Source: Chamaecrista fasciculata
Taxonomy: Eukaryota; Streptophyta; Magnoliopsida; Fabales; Fabaceae
Reading direction: 5' to 3'
DNA length: 64,000 bases
Assembly (NCBI GenBank): GCA_003254925.1
Contig: QANZ01000883.1
Span: forward strand, 27,541 to 91,540
Numbering within the stretch: position 1 is the stretch's first letter; every line of letters starts with the position of its first letter. A program made the position numbers and the translations under genes. This document shows, piece by piece, positions 39,060 to 53,086 of this stretch. Under the pieces are notes generated by a model, which had not been told where the DNA came from, did no database searches, and saw only the letters and a program-made list of their open reading frames with translations.

Positions 39060-42000
39060 ATGGATAGGGTATTCTCCGTCGATGAAATCTCCGATCAGTT
39101 CTGGTCGCCGCCGATGACCACCGGAATCCACGATTCCTCCACCATGAATCGCAGCGCCTCCGAGTGGGCCTTCCAGCGATTCCTTCAGGAAGCTTCTGTT
39201 ACTTCTCCGACTTCTGCTCCTCCTTCTTCTTCTTCTTCCTTCCCGCCTCACCCAAACAACGACGTTTCTCTTCCCGTCAATAGCGTCAAGGAACAACCCA
39301 AACACGATCCCTCCGGGAATATTAAGGCCTCGCCGATTCACAACGATGGTCCTGTGCTCACAAATGGCCCTCCTCCGCCTCCTACTCCCAACATTCCCGT
39401 TGATTCCGAGGAGTACCAGGCTTTCCTCAAGAGCAAACTCAATCTTGCATGTGCTGCGGTCGCCTTCTCTCGGGTAATTCTTTTTTACTTCTTTCTAGAT
39501 TGCTCGAGGAATTCGGGACATGAAACCGATTGAAAATTTGTGGCGGCTGATAATAATAGGGCTTTATTGGATCTGACTTGTTTTTTTAAGTTTTTGCACC
39601 GTTATTGTTTCTCTTGAGTGCTTAGAAGTTCCAGAAATCGGATCAAAGATCCCTAATTATTTATATTATTTGGGCATCACATGAATGGCTGATTAAAAAC
39701 TTGCGGCTTATGTTTTTTTTTGTATTTGGTACATGGTAATTTTTTGCTGACGGGTTATGATAAACGAATGTTGGAGATTCAGATTTCAGAATGTTATTTC
39801 TGCCATCAGTTCAAGATATTGATGCTTATCTTCGATCCCATTTATGATTGTCATGATTTTCGCCTAAATGGATTTAGTGTATGTTTCCTTTGCGAGGGTG
39901 TAGTTAGAAACAAAAGTTGAGTACAACACCTAACCTTACTTAAACGAGCAAACAAGTCAGTTTGTAACGAGTCCCACGTCGCATAGTTTGTTAAGTGCAA
40001 AACACCTTTTAAAATGCTAGCTCTCAATGTGTGGTTTTTCAAAGACTTGTACTCGTTACATCGGTACTCTCGTTATAAGAGTCCAAGGTATTATATGGTG
40101 CACTTGTCAATCTCCTTGATGTGGGATTCGATATATAGTTCTATTTGGACAATTGCTCCTAGTCAGCTAGCTCTCGAGTTTGTGAAAGAATTAGCTTTTT
40201 GCCTCGTCAACATTCTGATGTAAGCAGAGTCTGATTTTTGTTACTGTTGCACTTGCACTATAAAACGGTGGTATACAATTTAGTTCCTTATTTTGTCTAT
40301 TTATATGATATATATTCTTCTTATTCAACTTGCCTTTGGCAACTTTAGTCGGCTATTGTGCAATAAATTGTTTGTGGTGTCATGTATTTAGCCTGTACAT
40401 TTTTATGTTTGTTGCTTAGTTTCTATCTATGGTCATCAAGCTCATAAGTTTAAACTCAGCCTGTAAACTTGAGTTTATTATTATCGACCAGGAAAATGGA
40501 ATTGTTACTGTTCCATTTATAAATTCTGCAAGGCTTAAAATTGTTATTTCCACATCCCCACATTGAGCCAGAATCTCATGTTTCCTTCTATTCATGACTA
40601 TAGGGATCTTTAATCAAATCTCAGGATTCAGCTACTTTTGTTGACAGTGGATCACAAGCTTCTAATTCATCGCAAGTTGAATCTCAGGCTACTTTTAAAG
40701 GTTTGAATCAGTAAATGCATGTGGGCGTGTTTTTGAAAGTTTATATGTTTGTGAATGACAACTTTAACAGCTTTTGAAAGGAAGTAGATAACAGTTATAA
40801 AGCAACTTATGATGGTACTGGAAAAGTGCAGAATGTGAAATAGATCATTTGCCATTAGATGGCTACACTCATGTGCCTGGTCTAAGCAGGAATGGCTTTA
40901 AATCTTGTGTTTTATGACTTGATCTCTCCAAGACATGAGTACTACTTCTTGAATTATGTCTGTTTTGTATGCTTGTATTGTAGGATTTGGTTCGTCTGGA
41001 ACTGATCCAGCTATATTACCTGATAAAGAAGTCAAAGCACCAATTGGAATTCCTTCTTTACCTTCGATGCAAAAGAAACCTGCAGTTGCTAGCAAGCCAA
41101 CAACTAGTGGATCATCAAGGGAACAATCAGATGATGACGATATTGAGGGAGAAACTGAGATAACTGAAAATATGGACCCTGCAGATGTAAAACGAGTAAG
41201 GAGGTAACAAAGGTTTTGGAATTTACTGAGGGTTGGATATTGGAAATGCCAATTCTTCTTGTATGTATATACGCTCAGGAGTCAACTGTAATCTCAATCA
41301 AGGCCAAAGTGGAAGTTAACTTGAAGTTTGTTTAATTTGATTGACTTTGCTGCTAAATAAACCTTTTAATGAGCCTGACAGACAGAAATTGCATATACTT
41401 TTGTGAAAGATCCTTACAATTGAGGGCAATGCTACTTACAACCTTTTTTCATTGACTGTTATGTCACTGCATCTAAGTCAAGTCTCAAGTGGCCTGAGTT
41501 GCACTTTTTTGTATGAACTCTTTACTTGATCAGCAGTTTGTGAAGAGAAGTTGTATAGTTGTCATTGCTCTTAAATTGGTTATGCCTCTTGGGACTTATC
41601 CATTAATTGGGCAAAATCCTTTCTTTTAATGGTCATCTGGTCAAGCTTCATAAGTCGGGGAAGAATTAAAACAAAAACGGAATATCCCCCCGTTTTACTG
41701 TAAATTGCACTCTGAGAAAGTCTTTTTTGTTTAATTAATTTAGTGACATATATCTTTCAGGATGCTTTCCAATAGGGAGTCAGCCAGACGTTCAAGAAGA
41801 AGAAAGCAAGCTCATCTAACTGATCTTGAGACTCAGGTGCGTTTGTTTTCTTTTTTGATCTGATCTTTTCTGCTCCCACTCCTTCCCTATGTTAGTCCTC
41901 TCAAAGAACTATGAAACTTTCTAACCTAATATTTTAATCTTTAGGTCTCTCAATTACGGGTTGAAAATTCATCTTTATTAAAGCGCCTTACTGATGTAAG

Positions 42001-42714
42001 CCAGAAGTACAGTGAATCTGGTGTTGACAACAGAGTGTTAAAGGCTGATATTGAAACATTAAGAGCAAAGGTAAAATGTTGATTTTCACAATTACTTATC
42101 TGGCATTAGTTAATACCCGTTATTGGAAACCTATTAGCTCTTGTTAATATGTTCCCTTTCTCTTGTTTGGCTAGCAAGCTGAAAGTTGGAATCCCATGTT
42201 CTGTTCTCATAGTGAAGAGAAACAAAGTTAACACAAAAGGAAAATTGGTTCATGTATATTTCACAAAGATGTGAATTGTTCATCATTTCCATCTATGTTA
42301 TTCTCATATTTATTATAGGTGAAGATGGCTGAAGAGACTGTCAAAAGAATTACCGGATTAAACCCAATGTTCCATGCCATGCCTGATATATCATCGATGG
42401 TAATGCCATCATTTGATGGGAGCCCTTCAGACACATCAGCAGAAGCGGTGGTTCCAGTGCAAGATGACCAAACTCATCACTATTTTCAACCCACTTCTAA
42501 TACTCCTTTGCCCAGTCATGATCTGAGAGTGAACAATGGATTGGGAGATGTTTCTTCGAATGAAAATGTACAGCCAAGCGGGGCAGCGGTGGCAGCCGGT
42601 AACAAGATAGGACAAACAGCTTCCCTTCAGAGGGTGGCTAGCCTCGAACATCTTCAGAAGAGAATCCGCGGTGGTGCAGATTCATCGGTACCCCCTTCCA
42701 ATGCAGAGCACTAG
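39060..42714 (+). CDS. Group C bZIP transcription factor (bZIP10/25, Opaque2-like)
   Basis: Six exons: 39060-39473, 40604-40700, 40984-41203, 41761-41836, 41945-42070 and 42319-42714, joined in phase to 442 residues. The N-terminus [15 protein letters not shown] matches the group C start, and [14 protein letters not shown] near the end of exon 1 is also conserved. The basic region is [20 protein letters not shown], which binds ACGT-core DNA. It is followed by a long zipper ([15 protein letters not shown], then KRLTDV and on to [12 protein letters not shown]), about nine heptads as in group C. Group C bZIPs heterodimerise with group S1 in energy, amino-acid and seed-storage responses. The C-terminus is conserved ([19 protein letters not shown]). 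An upstream in-frame ATG at 38961 would add 33 residues without family similarity. Confidence 0.94.
39963..40060. mobile_element. Possible solo LTR of a TRIM-like element in bZIP intron 1
   Basis: Starts TGTAACGAGTCCCACGTCGC and ends ACTCGTTACA, giving TG...CA ends with a short inverted repeat TGTAACGAGT/ACTCGTTACA. The GAGTCCCACGTCG word resembles the start of TRIM LTRs, including the intact one at 63146-63575. I find no target duplication, so this is tentative. Confidence 0.45.
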
Positions 42715-43856
42715 TCAGAGGATTGTTTGAGAAATTGTTCTAATGCACTTATATATGTTACTTGTAAGTAGGCTGGTATTCATCTTGATTGCATCAGTCT
42801 TTAGGTTTGTTGTGGACATTAGTCGAGCATCCAGCAGCTGCAGAGGAGGTAGCATAATAAAAACTAACTTTCTGAAATTTCATTATAATCATCTTCAGTG
42901 GTATCAATTATCTATCTCTGTTCCCGTCTATGTATGATGCATCATTCAATTTTTAGCACACTCGACTGATTAGAAAAAGGTAATTAGCTGGATGCACTTT
43001 ACATCTTAAGATCACTGAGAAATGTCACTTTGGTTAATTACTTGAACTATTTATTTATTTAGCTTATTTTATTCGATTAAATATGAAGAAGCCGATGTTT
43101 ACTCTTTTTTTTTTTTAATTGAATGTTAAGACAGTGCCTCACTTTAAAAAAATGTCTGAAATTGACGTGAAAGTCGGAACCTGAAATTGGTAGGTGATCA
43201 GTATTTGGAAGACGAAAAAAAACGGTACAAATTATGAGAAAATTCTCATTTGTTGGTGGCACAGCGGACTTAGTTTTATTTGTTGATCATGCACTCTGAT
43301 CTTGTTTGATCATGTTAATTAGTGGCTTATAGTGGAGATTAATATCCATTATTTATGCTCGTCTTGGATAAACTAAGGAGGGCCACTGTAGAATTAATAT
43401 AAAGTTCAAGCTGGTCGGTGTTATGTCCCTTCTATTCTTCTAAGGCTTTATATGCCACTCTTAGGCCATTCTCAATGTGCTGACCGTAAACAAGTAAAAT
43501 TATAAATATGCTTTGAAAGTTATCAACTACTATTATAACTTGTTAAATATTAATCTCGGTTATTTGACAAGCAACATTCAATGTTCGCAATGAATCTGTT
43601 AGTATCCAAAATTTGATGCTGGAAAATCTCAGCTCCCATGTCACCAAAATCATCTTTAAAACTTGTTAAATTACTCCATCTATGTCAATATTATATCTAC
43701 AATAGAACAACCTAGGGCACAACAGATACAAGCTATGAGAGACGTGCTAACTAGTATAGCAACTATCCGGATGATAGTGGGCAAAAAAAAGAAAAAAGAA
43801 AAAAATTGCTAGACCCATCCCAAATATATATACCATTGCTGATAGTAACCAGAGAA
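42715..43856. other. Convergent 3' region between bZIP and MED14
   Basis: Contains the two 3'UTRs. No repeat or other gene recognised. Confidence 0.5.
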
Positions 43857-46800
43857 TTACGTTGCTCCAGAGCTGGAGGTGGCTCCACTAACATCTCTTA
43901 ACCCTTGAAGGCACAAATGCAGAGTTCTCTGCACACTATCTGCAATTAATTTCAACCTACCTTGACTAACATCCGCCGTAGAGCCCCCATTAAGCTCCAC
44001 TGTTTGTGCTACTCTTCGTCTACATTTCTCCCACTCATCAACACGCAAAAAGCAAGCCCTACCTCCATGGCTTCCATCCATGCCAAGGAAAGTTACATTA
44101 GGAGTCTCACCAAAAGAATATCTCAACCTTACTGAAACACAATATGGTAACCATGCAGCACCACCTGCTGCGTTGATGTGAGGGATGTGAGCAGGATCAA
44201 GCACAACAGTCAGCACAAAATCAACACAATTATGTGGGCGATTATAATGGATGTTGCTCCTGAATGCAGATGAACTTTCAGAGTGCTCATCCATATTCAG
44301 CCCAGCATGGTTTTCAAGACATAATTCAATCCTGGCTTTTTGAGCTGGAGCCACATCTCCAACTTGTGTTTGGGTTAATCCCTTTTTCCAAGCTATTAAT
44401 TTCAAAAATTCTCTGAGAACTGATACAGGTAAGGTAAGAAGAGTTATGAATGAAGCAACACGAGACGCATCATATGGTTCTGATGCAACCCGGCGGCTGA
44501 AGTAGTCACATATTTCACTTATTTCAGACTGACTCAATTCCTCTTGTGCAGTGTTTGCGTTTTGTTGCTGTTGCTGCTGTTGATGGTGGAAGCGCTTAAC
44601 ACTCAGGACCTGAAGAAGAAGCTGAACTCGGTGTACACTAACAGCAAATACATAGCCTCTGCAAAAGTCATGCAAAATATTTGATCCCTCAAATAACAAA
44701 AACAAAAAGCAAAGCAAAGGAAGGAAATTTGAAAGAATTTTCTTTTTTTAAAAAAAAGCACTTCAAATATGTACAAACAAGTGTACAATTATTTGTGCAC
44801 TAGAAAACACCAAGGCTACATTACACGTGAAGAAATCAGTTAGGCCTTGATAAAGAAAAATAGTGATAAAGTACAGCACATGGGAAGAGGAGTAAGAATG
44901 GCTAACTAACTATATATCTGGTGTCATAACCATGACTTAGCATGTAAAATTTCATTTATTTCTTGTTTCACATTTTTGCAACCAGCAAAATTTACAAAAA
45001 TATAAAAATTACATCACAAGAGAAATAAATAGAACATAAGATACTAGGAAAAAACAGGAAAACGGAAGTGCAGCATAAATTATAAAAATGGCAATCAAGA
45101 CGTACCCAACAAAAAAACGCAATGCAGGCTGCTCTGGGTCCAAGTTCAAAAGTGCTCCTTCGTTTTCCTTCAAAATGGATCCTAGGATCTCTTTCAAAAG
45201 ATCTGGCAACTGAGCAAAAAGCCATAGTACTCCAAGATACTTGAGAATACCTCTCAGAACCTTCTTAAGAGCAACAAGGGGCACCCAACCACCTCCATAT
45301 CCTCCATCGTCACCGAGGCCAATTATGGCTGTGTTCAGCTCACCTCTAACATGTGCTGGGACAGTTGTTCCTGGTGGCCTACGTAAGGAGGCTGCTGACG
45401 TCATCATAGCCAGGTTTGAAGATCCTGCTAAAGCATTTCCAACACGATTCAAACCAGCTGCTTGATTTCCTGCTCTAGATATGGCAGCAGAAGTAGGTAG
45501 GTTAATTCTACTGCCATTTCCAGCAGCTGATAACTGGGAACCTGAACTTGGGTTTGGATTGTTAGAACTTGACAGCCCACCTGTGTGTTGTCCAGCAAAA
45601 CTAGGATCTAGACCATTTAATTCTTGTGCAACATGTTCCATGATGAAGGGTCGGAACTGTGGACATGGCAATGACCCACCAGAAGGGCGTCCTTCTTTAG
45701 GTGGTGTTGCAGGCTGCAGCCAGACCTGATCTCCAGCAAAGCAACGCATGTCAACTGCAAACTGTTTTCTGTATATTATTCGGATCCAATAGGGACCACG
45801 TAGCACAACAGAGACATCAATGGGCAACAGTGAACTTGGAACAATTCCTGGGCCACCACGCCCAGCAGCAGCTAGCATTGCTAGGCTATGATTATTCAAA
45901 GATCCACTGGTGGTAGATGTGGTTGTGTTTCCCACAGGACCAGACGTAGCCTGTACATTATTTGTAGCCGAACTACCCAGCAGAAGTCCAGGTGGTGGTA
46001 AATAACCAGCCTGTTTAGGAATAGAAGAAAGAGCTGCTGCAATCCCAGGAACCCCTGGAACAGGTCCAGCTCGTGCTGGCCTGGTTGCCGCAGCCAAGGC
46101 ATGCAAGGGCCCCGCAGTCAGCCGAATGCAATCCAAAAGTGATGATACTTCACCTCCATTTATAAAATCTTCCAGGAACTGTACAGGATAGAAGCATCTA
46201 ACATAGTAAATATAAATTCCGAAATGTTTTTTCTTCATGGGTACGAATAAAAAGACAACCAGAAGACATCTCTTATGAGTATAAACATATAGATATACAA
46301 CAAACAGCTTCATAATAAGTTAACTGGTTTCTTTGCATAACAAAAATATCAAATTAGGAAATTAGCAGCAAGTATTAACTTTCACAAAGTGGCAGAAATA
46401 GCTGTATGAGAGCATCCAAATTTGAGAAAGTTCAACCCTTAGTTTATGTATAGTTTTCAACAACCAGACACTTAAAATCAACATAATCTTGAGCATTTTG
46501 TAGTTTATAATGCACAGCAGGCTGACAAAGAGAAAGTTGTTCTATGGCAACATAAAGCAGACACAACAATCAAATGTATTTAATTTCCTTGAAAGGGAAC
46601 AAGTCTAACAAAAAACACTAACAAATCAAACATCAAACTTCAAACAATTATCAGACCAAAGAACATGACTAGACAGTATCGCAAGCATATCTCTTCTTAA
46701 AACATAATATGCAGCTATTACCAGCACCATAATGCAGTATGGATATAAAGGACAAACAAAAATCAGTTGAGGAGAATTCAACAAACCTTGGTGTGAGGCC

Positions 46801-49800
46801 AAAGTTGGTCAGGAGATACATGCATTGTGCAACCTTCTTTACCAGATTCCCACTCAACAACAAAACGAGCAAGAACACCAGAACCAAAACTAAACCATAA
46901 GCTCATCAGTCCCACTGCCTCAATTCTAAATGTCCTTTTCATCTGTTCTAATAGCTTATCCACAGTATCTGAAGCAACTTTGGCACCAGATGCTTTGACA
47001 TCAGAACTTGAATTGCCTTCTTCTGGCTTCTCATCTGCTTTCACACCAAGCAATTTCCGCATGCCCAGGGCAAACATTCTTGCATTGGCAAGCCTTTGGA
47101 TATCAGCCACTAATTTCTTTATACTATCTACCTCAACAGATTGATAACTTAAAACAACACCATCTGGATCATAACGTATATGGGAATCTATATCAGATGT
47201 ATTAGCAATCCGAACACCTGAACCCCAAGGTGTATTACTATTCCCCTTTTGAAGCTCCCATAAATCCCTGAAGTGCTGGTCACTTATTTTAACATCCCAA
47301 TACATGCATCCTGGTCTGCCAAGTCGCAAGCATATATGTTCCCATGAATCGCCTCTAGCAGAAGGAAGTCGGAACCATATGTTAATAGATGCACTTAAAC
47401 CCACTTCTTCGACATATGGGATGTCTAACGCTTCCATCTGGCTAGTTAATCTAGCATGCTTGATGCAGAGTGAGCAGTGCCTAACCACATGAAGAAGAGC
47501 TGCAATATAAATGCTAGACGGAGTTTTTCCCTTATTTGCTTCCGCAATTAAATTTCCATAAGAGTATCCTTCAACTTTAGATATCATTTCGGTGGATATA
47601 AGCCCTTGATGCAAAGATGTCTGAGAACAAGGTGAATCTGAGATCTTTCTTTTCTTACAGATTACTGAGTTGTTTTCAAGTCCTTGAAGTGATGGAATCA
47701 AGCTCAACATATCTGAAGCTGTTCGCTTTCGACATCTTTTATCATTTTTGGATAAAATATCATACCTCGTGCAATCATTAATTGTGAGTTCCATAGCTTG
47801 GGCTGAAAAAATACATTTAGCAAATCATATTTGGCTTGATGAAAAAGAAAAGGAAAAAAACATCTTATAATCCACATGATAGAGAGGAACACAGAAAGAA
47901 TCTTACATACGGGAGTTGTAGCACATGAACCAGATCCAGCAGCCCTGAGTGGTCCAACAGGAGGCCCATTTGGTGAACTTCGAGGAGGTGATAATAGTTG
48001 AGATGATTGATTCCCACATGAAGCATCATTACCACTATCACTCAGAGCTCTTAGCTGATCTTCATCAGTTGCAGTACAAGAACCAGTATCAACTGAAGGT
48101 GGAGATTTAGTAGAAGCCAAATTCTGTTCAGATTTTGAACCAGATAGCCGTTTCCCAGTTGTGCTCCATCCTTGACTGGTGGAGAGTGAGCCAACAGAAC
48201 TCGACTGAGTCGGGCCCTTGGCAGTGCCAGATGAGTACATGGAACCATAATAATGGGTGTTAGAGCCAACAACAGAAGCTCTTGTCACATTAGTAACCTG
48301 TGGCACATGAATACCTCCTTCCCACTTTGCAGATGACGTTCCACCTTTTACATTATGGAGACTCATTGGGGCAGAACCATAATGAGTAGCAGATGTGTTC
48401 AAGGATGAAGAGAAATTTTGAACAGAGAGTGCGGGTGCAGATGATCCTTTCTCAAGTCCAAAGACTTCATCAACAAGTGATGCAAAACCTGATAGATGAC
48501 TTCCTGCTGTCTGCGTTGAGCTCTCACAACCAATATCAGGAAGAAACTCATGCTCTGAAGTTTGATTTGGGCCTGCGGCATTGGGCACAAGGGGACACAA
48601 TTTTTCCCAGTCAACCAAGCTTAAATTCATTTCATCGTCAAGCATCTGCATCTGTCCTATATCAATTTTCTTGATCCGCAACACATGATTTAGGTCACCA
48701 GATGAGTCTGGCCCTGTTTCTAGCAACTTAAACTGTGGTTTAAAATCCTTATCAAGTTGCATTGCCAGAAAGTAAGAGCTTCCACAGTCAGGAAATCCCA
48801 TCAGTAGCACAGCTGAACCATTTGATGAAATGCTCTTTGGTATTTTTACTGTGCTTGATCCATTCTCGTATACCTGCAAGAATGCCCCATAAAACCATAG
48901 ATCTTAAGGAAGCCATATTGTGAACACTGGACTCAAAGACAGTGCAAAGTCAATAAAAATTAACTTTTGAGAGAGTAGTAAGTATACCTCAAGGCATAAA
49001 ATTCTTGCAATAGATGCATATAAGTGCAATAGACTTTTGCTTCTCAAGCTAACGAAAACTTCAGCTGCAGTCATAGTCCCCTGATTTAAAGCATCTTCAC
49101 ATTCTGACAAGGAAGAAGAAGCAACTATGTTCCATGATGATTGAAGAAGGAAGCGACCATTCCTAAATAACCAAAAAAGGGGGCAAGGCTTGAGAATTTC
49201 AACATAAGATGAAAACAGATGATTTCACCCCAACAAGATTAAAACTCAAGATCAAGCATTATCAAGAACCTATAATAGCATAATTCTCCATCAATTTTTT
49301 CTGTGCATTGCAACCATGCCTTAATATCAAACCAGATTATTTGAGATCTGAGAGAATAGCAAAATAAATACAAATGAGCACGGAAAGATACCTGATATTA
49401 ATTCCAAGAGTAAAAAATGATGAGCCATAGGCGCGCACACGCAATACCTCCTGCCCAGCGGAGTCCTTGCTGGTCCTATCATCCTTCTGCAGAAAGAGGC
49501 CATTCTAAATCTTAAAAACCCATGCAAGATTTGATAGAATACTAAGACAGGGTAAGAGATTGCACAACAATAGGGCATAAGATAGGAAACAGCATGAGAC
49601 GTTGGCTATATGATTACTAATGAAGTATAGATGGGGAACCAGAATTTAAAACGAGTTAAATATGAAGGCGAGAAAGACCCCAATGCTCAGAAACTTGAAA
49701 AACTATCAAAAAGCTTATAACTTAAGCTTAAATTCTCCCAAAACAGATTATTAGAGAAAAATCGAAGGGATGACACCAGACAAGAAATGTATAAAGTTTA

Positions 49801-52021
49801 ACTCTAAGAAGGTAACATAATGAAAATTTCCCCGACACAAATTGAGAGTTTGACACTCCCGACACAAAGCATATGGAATAAACGAGAGGAAGGTTTAGAT
49901 GTACAATTGGAGAAACTCAAAATAAATGTAAACTAACCTGTTTATATTCAGTATCAGGTTCGTCCATACAAGACTGAAGCACAACATCATCTGCCGCTCG
50001 GAAAACCTGAATATTTTTTCCTAGTTCTTTTTTAATTTCCAGCAGTCGAGTATATCTATTGCAGCATATAGCTCTTAACAGCAACTTCTCAACATCAATA
50101 CTACTTTGGTCCAATAAAAACTCAGCTTCCTTGCCTGTTGATGGATCTATGACAAAGGAGCTGTGTATACACTTGATCTGGAGATCTGGTCCAGGTTCAA
50201 TTTTTATAAATGGGCATGCTCCACTGTCTAACGTACCAGTATTTTTCTCAAAATCCAACCAATATATAATTTTTACACCTGGTGTTCGTAGACCAGATGT
50301 ATCAGATTCCACATCAGGGTTCTGAGCAGAACTTGTACTTGCTCCATGGCCTGTGCCACCCTCAGTTATGAGTTCAAACCGAATTGCATCTTTCCATCTC
50401 CCTTGTCGAAGAGCTTGAACTTGCCTTATAACAGTGTCCATGACAAGAGCAACACATAGCTCGTGAAGAACTGAGTACAAAATGAGAAAAGGATTTTCTG
50501 CTGCAGCCATTCTTCGCTCTAAATCATCGCCAAGTGCATGTCGCCGCATTTCTTCCAATTTCACCGGTCTACCTTTTTCACCAACAAGCAGCTCCAAATG
50601 CAATATCCTCCACATGGACAGGTGTCCTCTATAGCCTAGAGTCACCAGAACCTTAAACTCTCCATCCACCCTAAGCATTGCTGTACCATCAGAAACTTTA
50701 ATATCAGAAATTTCTCTCGGAAGTGAAAGCTCAAGTAATTTTGTGCGCACAAGTGTGTCCAGCTTCTTCAGAGCAGGCTTTTGCTGGTCTTCAGTTAAGA
50801 TATTCTGCGTACCCACATCTTCTACACATTTTGGTAAACGCTGGTAATTTCCTGTTAGAAGAACTTCAATTGCAGATGGAACGTCATAAACAGGAGCACG
50901 AGCTTGCTGAAGCCCCTCATGCATGAAAAACAAGGAATCTGCAGCTTGAGTAAAACACGTCTCATGATTTGAAACCGTGGAAGTCAGTTGCTGACAATAC
51001 TGTATCAAAGGAACCTGCGAATTGGACAAAAAGTAATTTAAACACAAGATAATCAGCAGAAAATCCAAAACTTGTCACAAAGTTAGTGGATTGAAAGTAA
51101 TTATTTGAAAACACAAAACTTCCTCTAATTTTTAAGAGGGTGAGATGGAGAGAAAAAATAGAGTAGCCTGGCACAAGTGTGTGCCTGTATAAACAAGCGT
51201 TTTTTAAGCCCTCCAACAAACCAAACTGATATTCATCAAGCACTAAAGCAAAATAGAAAAGGGATCAAGTTGCTTATCTCACTAAACAATGGTAGGTCAA
51301 AGGCAGAAATGACAGCAGCACAAGTTTTTATTCACGTCAAAAATAAAATTGCCGAACCTAATTAATACTATATAGCACATCACAAAATTCAAGTTTCCAA
51401 AATCATATGGAGGAAAAATCGTCCAGGAAACGGCGTGAACTAACCAAAAAACAGTGTCAAAGTAAATTATGTTAAACCAAAAAAGAAAGTTTCAGAATAA
51501 GATAACAAATTGGCAATCACATATCTTCAGCAACTAAAACACAGTCACCATTAGGCATTGAATCAAAGCACGCAATTTCCATTTATCTCAATTTAGCATT
51601 TCCATCCGATGGTAAAACAATAAATCCGAAGTTCAGAATTTTGTTCCTCCTTACTTTCAATTTGTCTTAAAAAAACGAAATTAAATCATAAACCAGGTAG
51701 CATTGACAAAGAACTAAAGCTACACACTTTTAACAAAGAACAAAAAATAAAGGAGAAACGAGAGGAAGCTTGAAGGGGAAGGAAGAAAGGAAGAAGGACA
51801 TGGGGCACCTGTTGACACCACTTAGAAATCACATTAAGCCGAATCATGCGCTGCTGAGTCTTGTTGAGGAACTTGAGGATGTTAATCTTCTTTTCAGAAT
51901 CAGAGAGTTCTGTTGACCTGCATTTATCGATCAGTTCTTTGAGGGAGCTGTAGGAATCGTGAGCAGCGCGACTCACGAGGGTGGATAGCTCCACCGTCTG
52001 TTGCCCTAACTCCGAAGCCAT
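43857..52021 (-). CDS. MED14: Mediator complex subunit 14 (STRUWWELPETER)
   Basis: Eight exons on the minus strand (51809-52021, 49938-51014, 49392-49486, 48988-49162, 47907-48873, 46787-47802, 45106-46178 and 43857-44658) join to 1805 residues, near the size of plant MED14. MED14 is the scaffold that links head, middle and tail of Mediator in RNA polymerase II transcription; the Arabidopsis mutant struwwelpeter has fewer cells per organ. The N-terminal block GQQTVELSTLVSRAAHDSYS through LNVISKWCQQVPLIQYCQQL and HEGLQQARAPVYDVPSAIEV is the conserved MED14 domain. The middle is Ser/Pro/Gly-rich and probably disordered. The C-terminal part holds LRFFVGGYVFAVSVHRV and HHQQQQQQQ. The exon 5 donor must be the inner of two GT sites (GTAT|GTAAG), because the outer one shifts the frame into a stop. 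Confidence 0.95.
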
Positions 52022-52699
52022 TGATATTTGATTATGGTTATGAACGATTAGGGATCTACGATGTCAAAAACATGGAAAAGGAAGTAGGGTTTCGAGGCAA
52101 CAAAGCCGAAGGAATTCGCGATTGCATGCGAAAAAGAAATAGAATTAGAGAGAGTGATGAAAGAGTGAATAAGGGAAAGATTGAGGGATTTCTCAGCTTC
52201 GGCTTTCTCTCTTTCGCTCTCTGGTAACTTCCATGTGTTGCTTGGATTCAAGATTCATGCGAGATTCGTCACACTGTAGCCCAGAGCGGAAATAACCCCT
52301 TTCGCTTCCCTATAATAATTGCCTCTTTGCCCTCTCTGTATTTCCAAGCTTCAATAAAACGACGCGATTTACTGCTTGCAAATTGCAATTGCGTCAACTT
52401 TCTTAAAACCTACCGTAGCCAGTTTGTTAAATAACTAAAAATTAGACGACGAAAATAATGTTTAAAAGTATTTAAATTATTAGTAATTTAAAGTTATTAT
52501 TTGGATAAAAAAAATACTAATAATTTAAAGCTATTGTAGAAAAGACGCGGTGGGAGTCAACGGTGAGTAAAAATCTTGGAGAGAAAGTATATCATCGAGT
52601 AAGAGAAAGAATTGACGTACGTTATAGGGTCAATATATAGAAGAGAAAAGGCTAAGAGAGACGAAGAATCCTTTCAAAAATTTAAGTTATTTATTTCGT
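52022..52699. other. MED14 promoter side
   Basis: The first 200 bases are probably MED14 5'UTR and are rich in CT on the minus strand. No TATA box was fixed. The rest is AT-rich without a recognised feature. Confidence 0.45.
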
Positions 52700-53086
52700 T
52701 AAGGTAATTGAGAGATTCATACTTAGTTTCTCAATTTGGTCATATACTTTTCTTTTGTTATATTTTTTGTCCTATATTTTTGTAAAAAGTTCCAATTTGG
52801 TTCATATCGTTTGATTAAGTTGTAGAATTAGTCTCATATTTTTGCAAAATGATCAACTAAATTTGGCAAAGACATGAGATCACTTCTGCACCTGACCTAA
52901 AAAGTTAGGACCAATTTTGTAATTGATCTAAAAATATGAGATCAAATCTGTAACAAAAAAATATATGGGACCAAATTAGAAACTGACCCGAAGATATAGA
53001 ACTAAAAGTACAAAAAAAGAAAAGAAATGAGACTAAATTAAAAACTGAACAAAAGATATGTGATCAAATTTACACTTTAACCTTGT
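52700..53086. mobile_element. Degenerate foldback element, GGTCNCATAT type
   Basis: Two diverged inverted halves. CAATTTGGTCATATACTTTTC on the left answers the inverse of GAACAAAAGATATGTGATCAAATT on the right, with mismatches, and further boxes match towards the centre near 52850. Related in style to 18730-19135. Borders approximate and no target duplication. Confidence 0.55.

Noticed and set aside
47704-47910. Continuation of the MED14 exon 5 frame through the intron
   Set aside because: It reads into a stop. The correct join uses the donor at 47907 and acceptor at 47802, which restores MED14 similarity.
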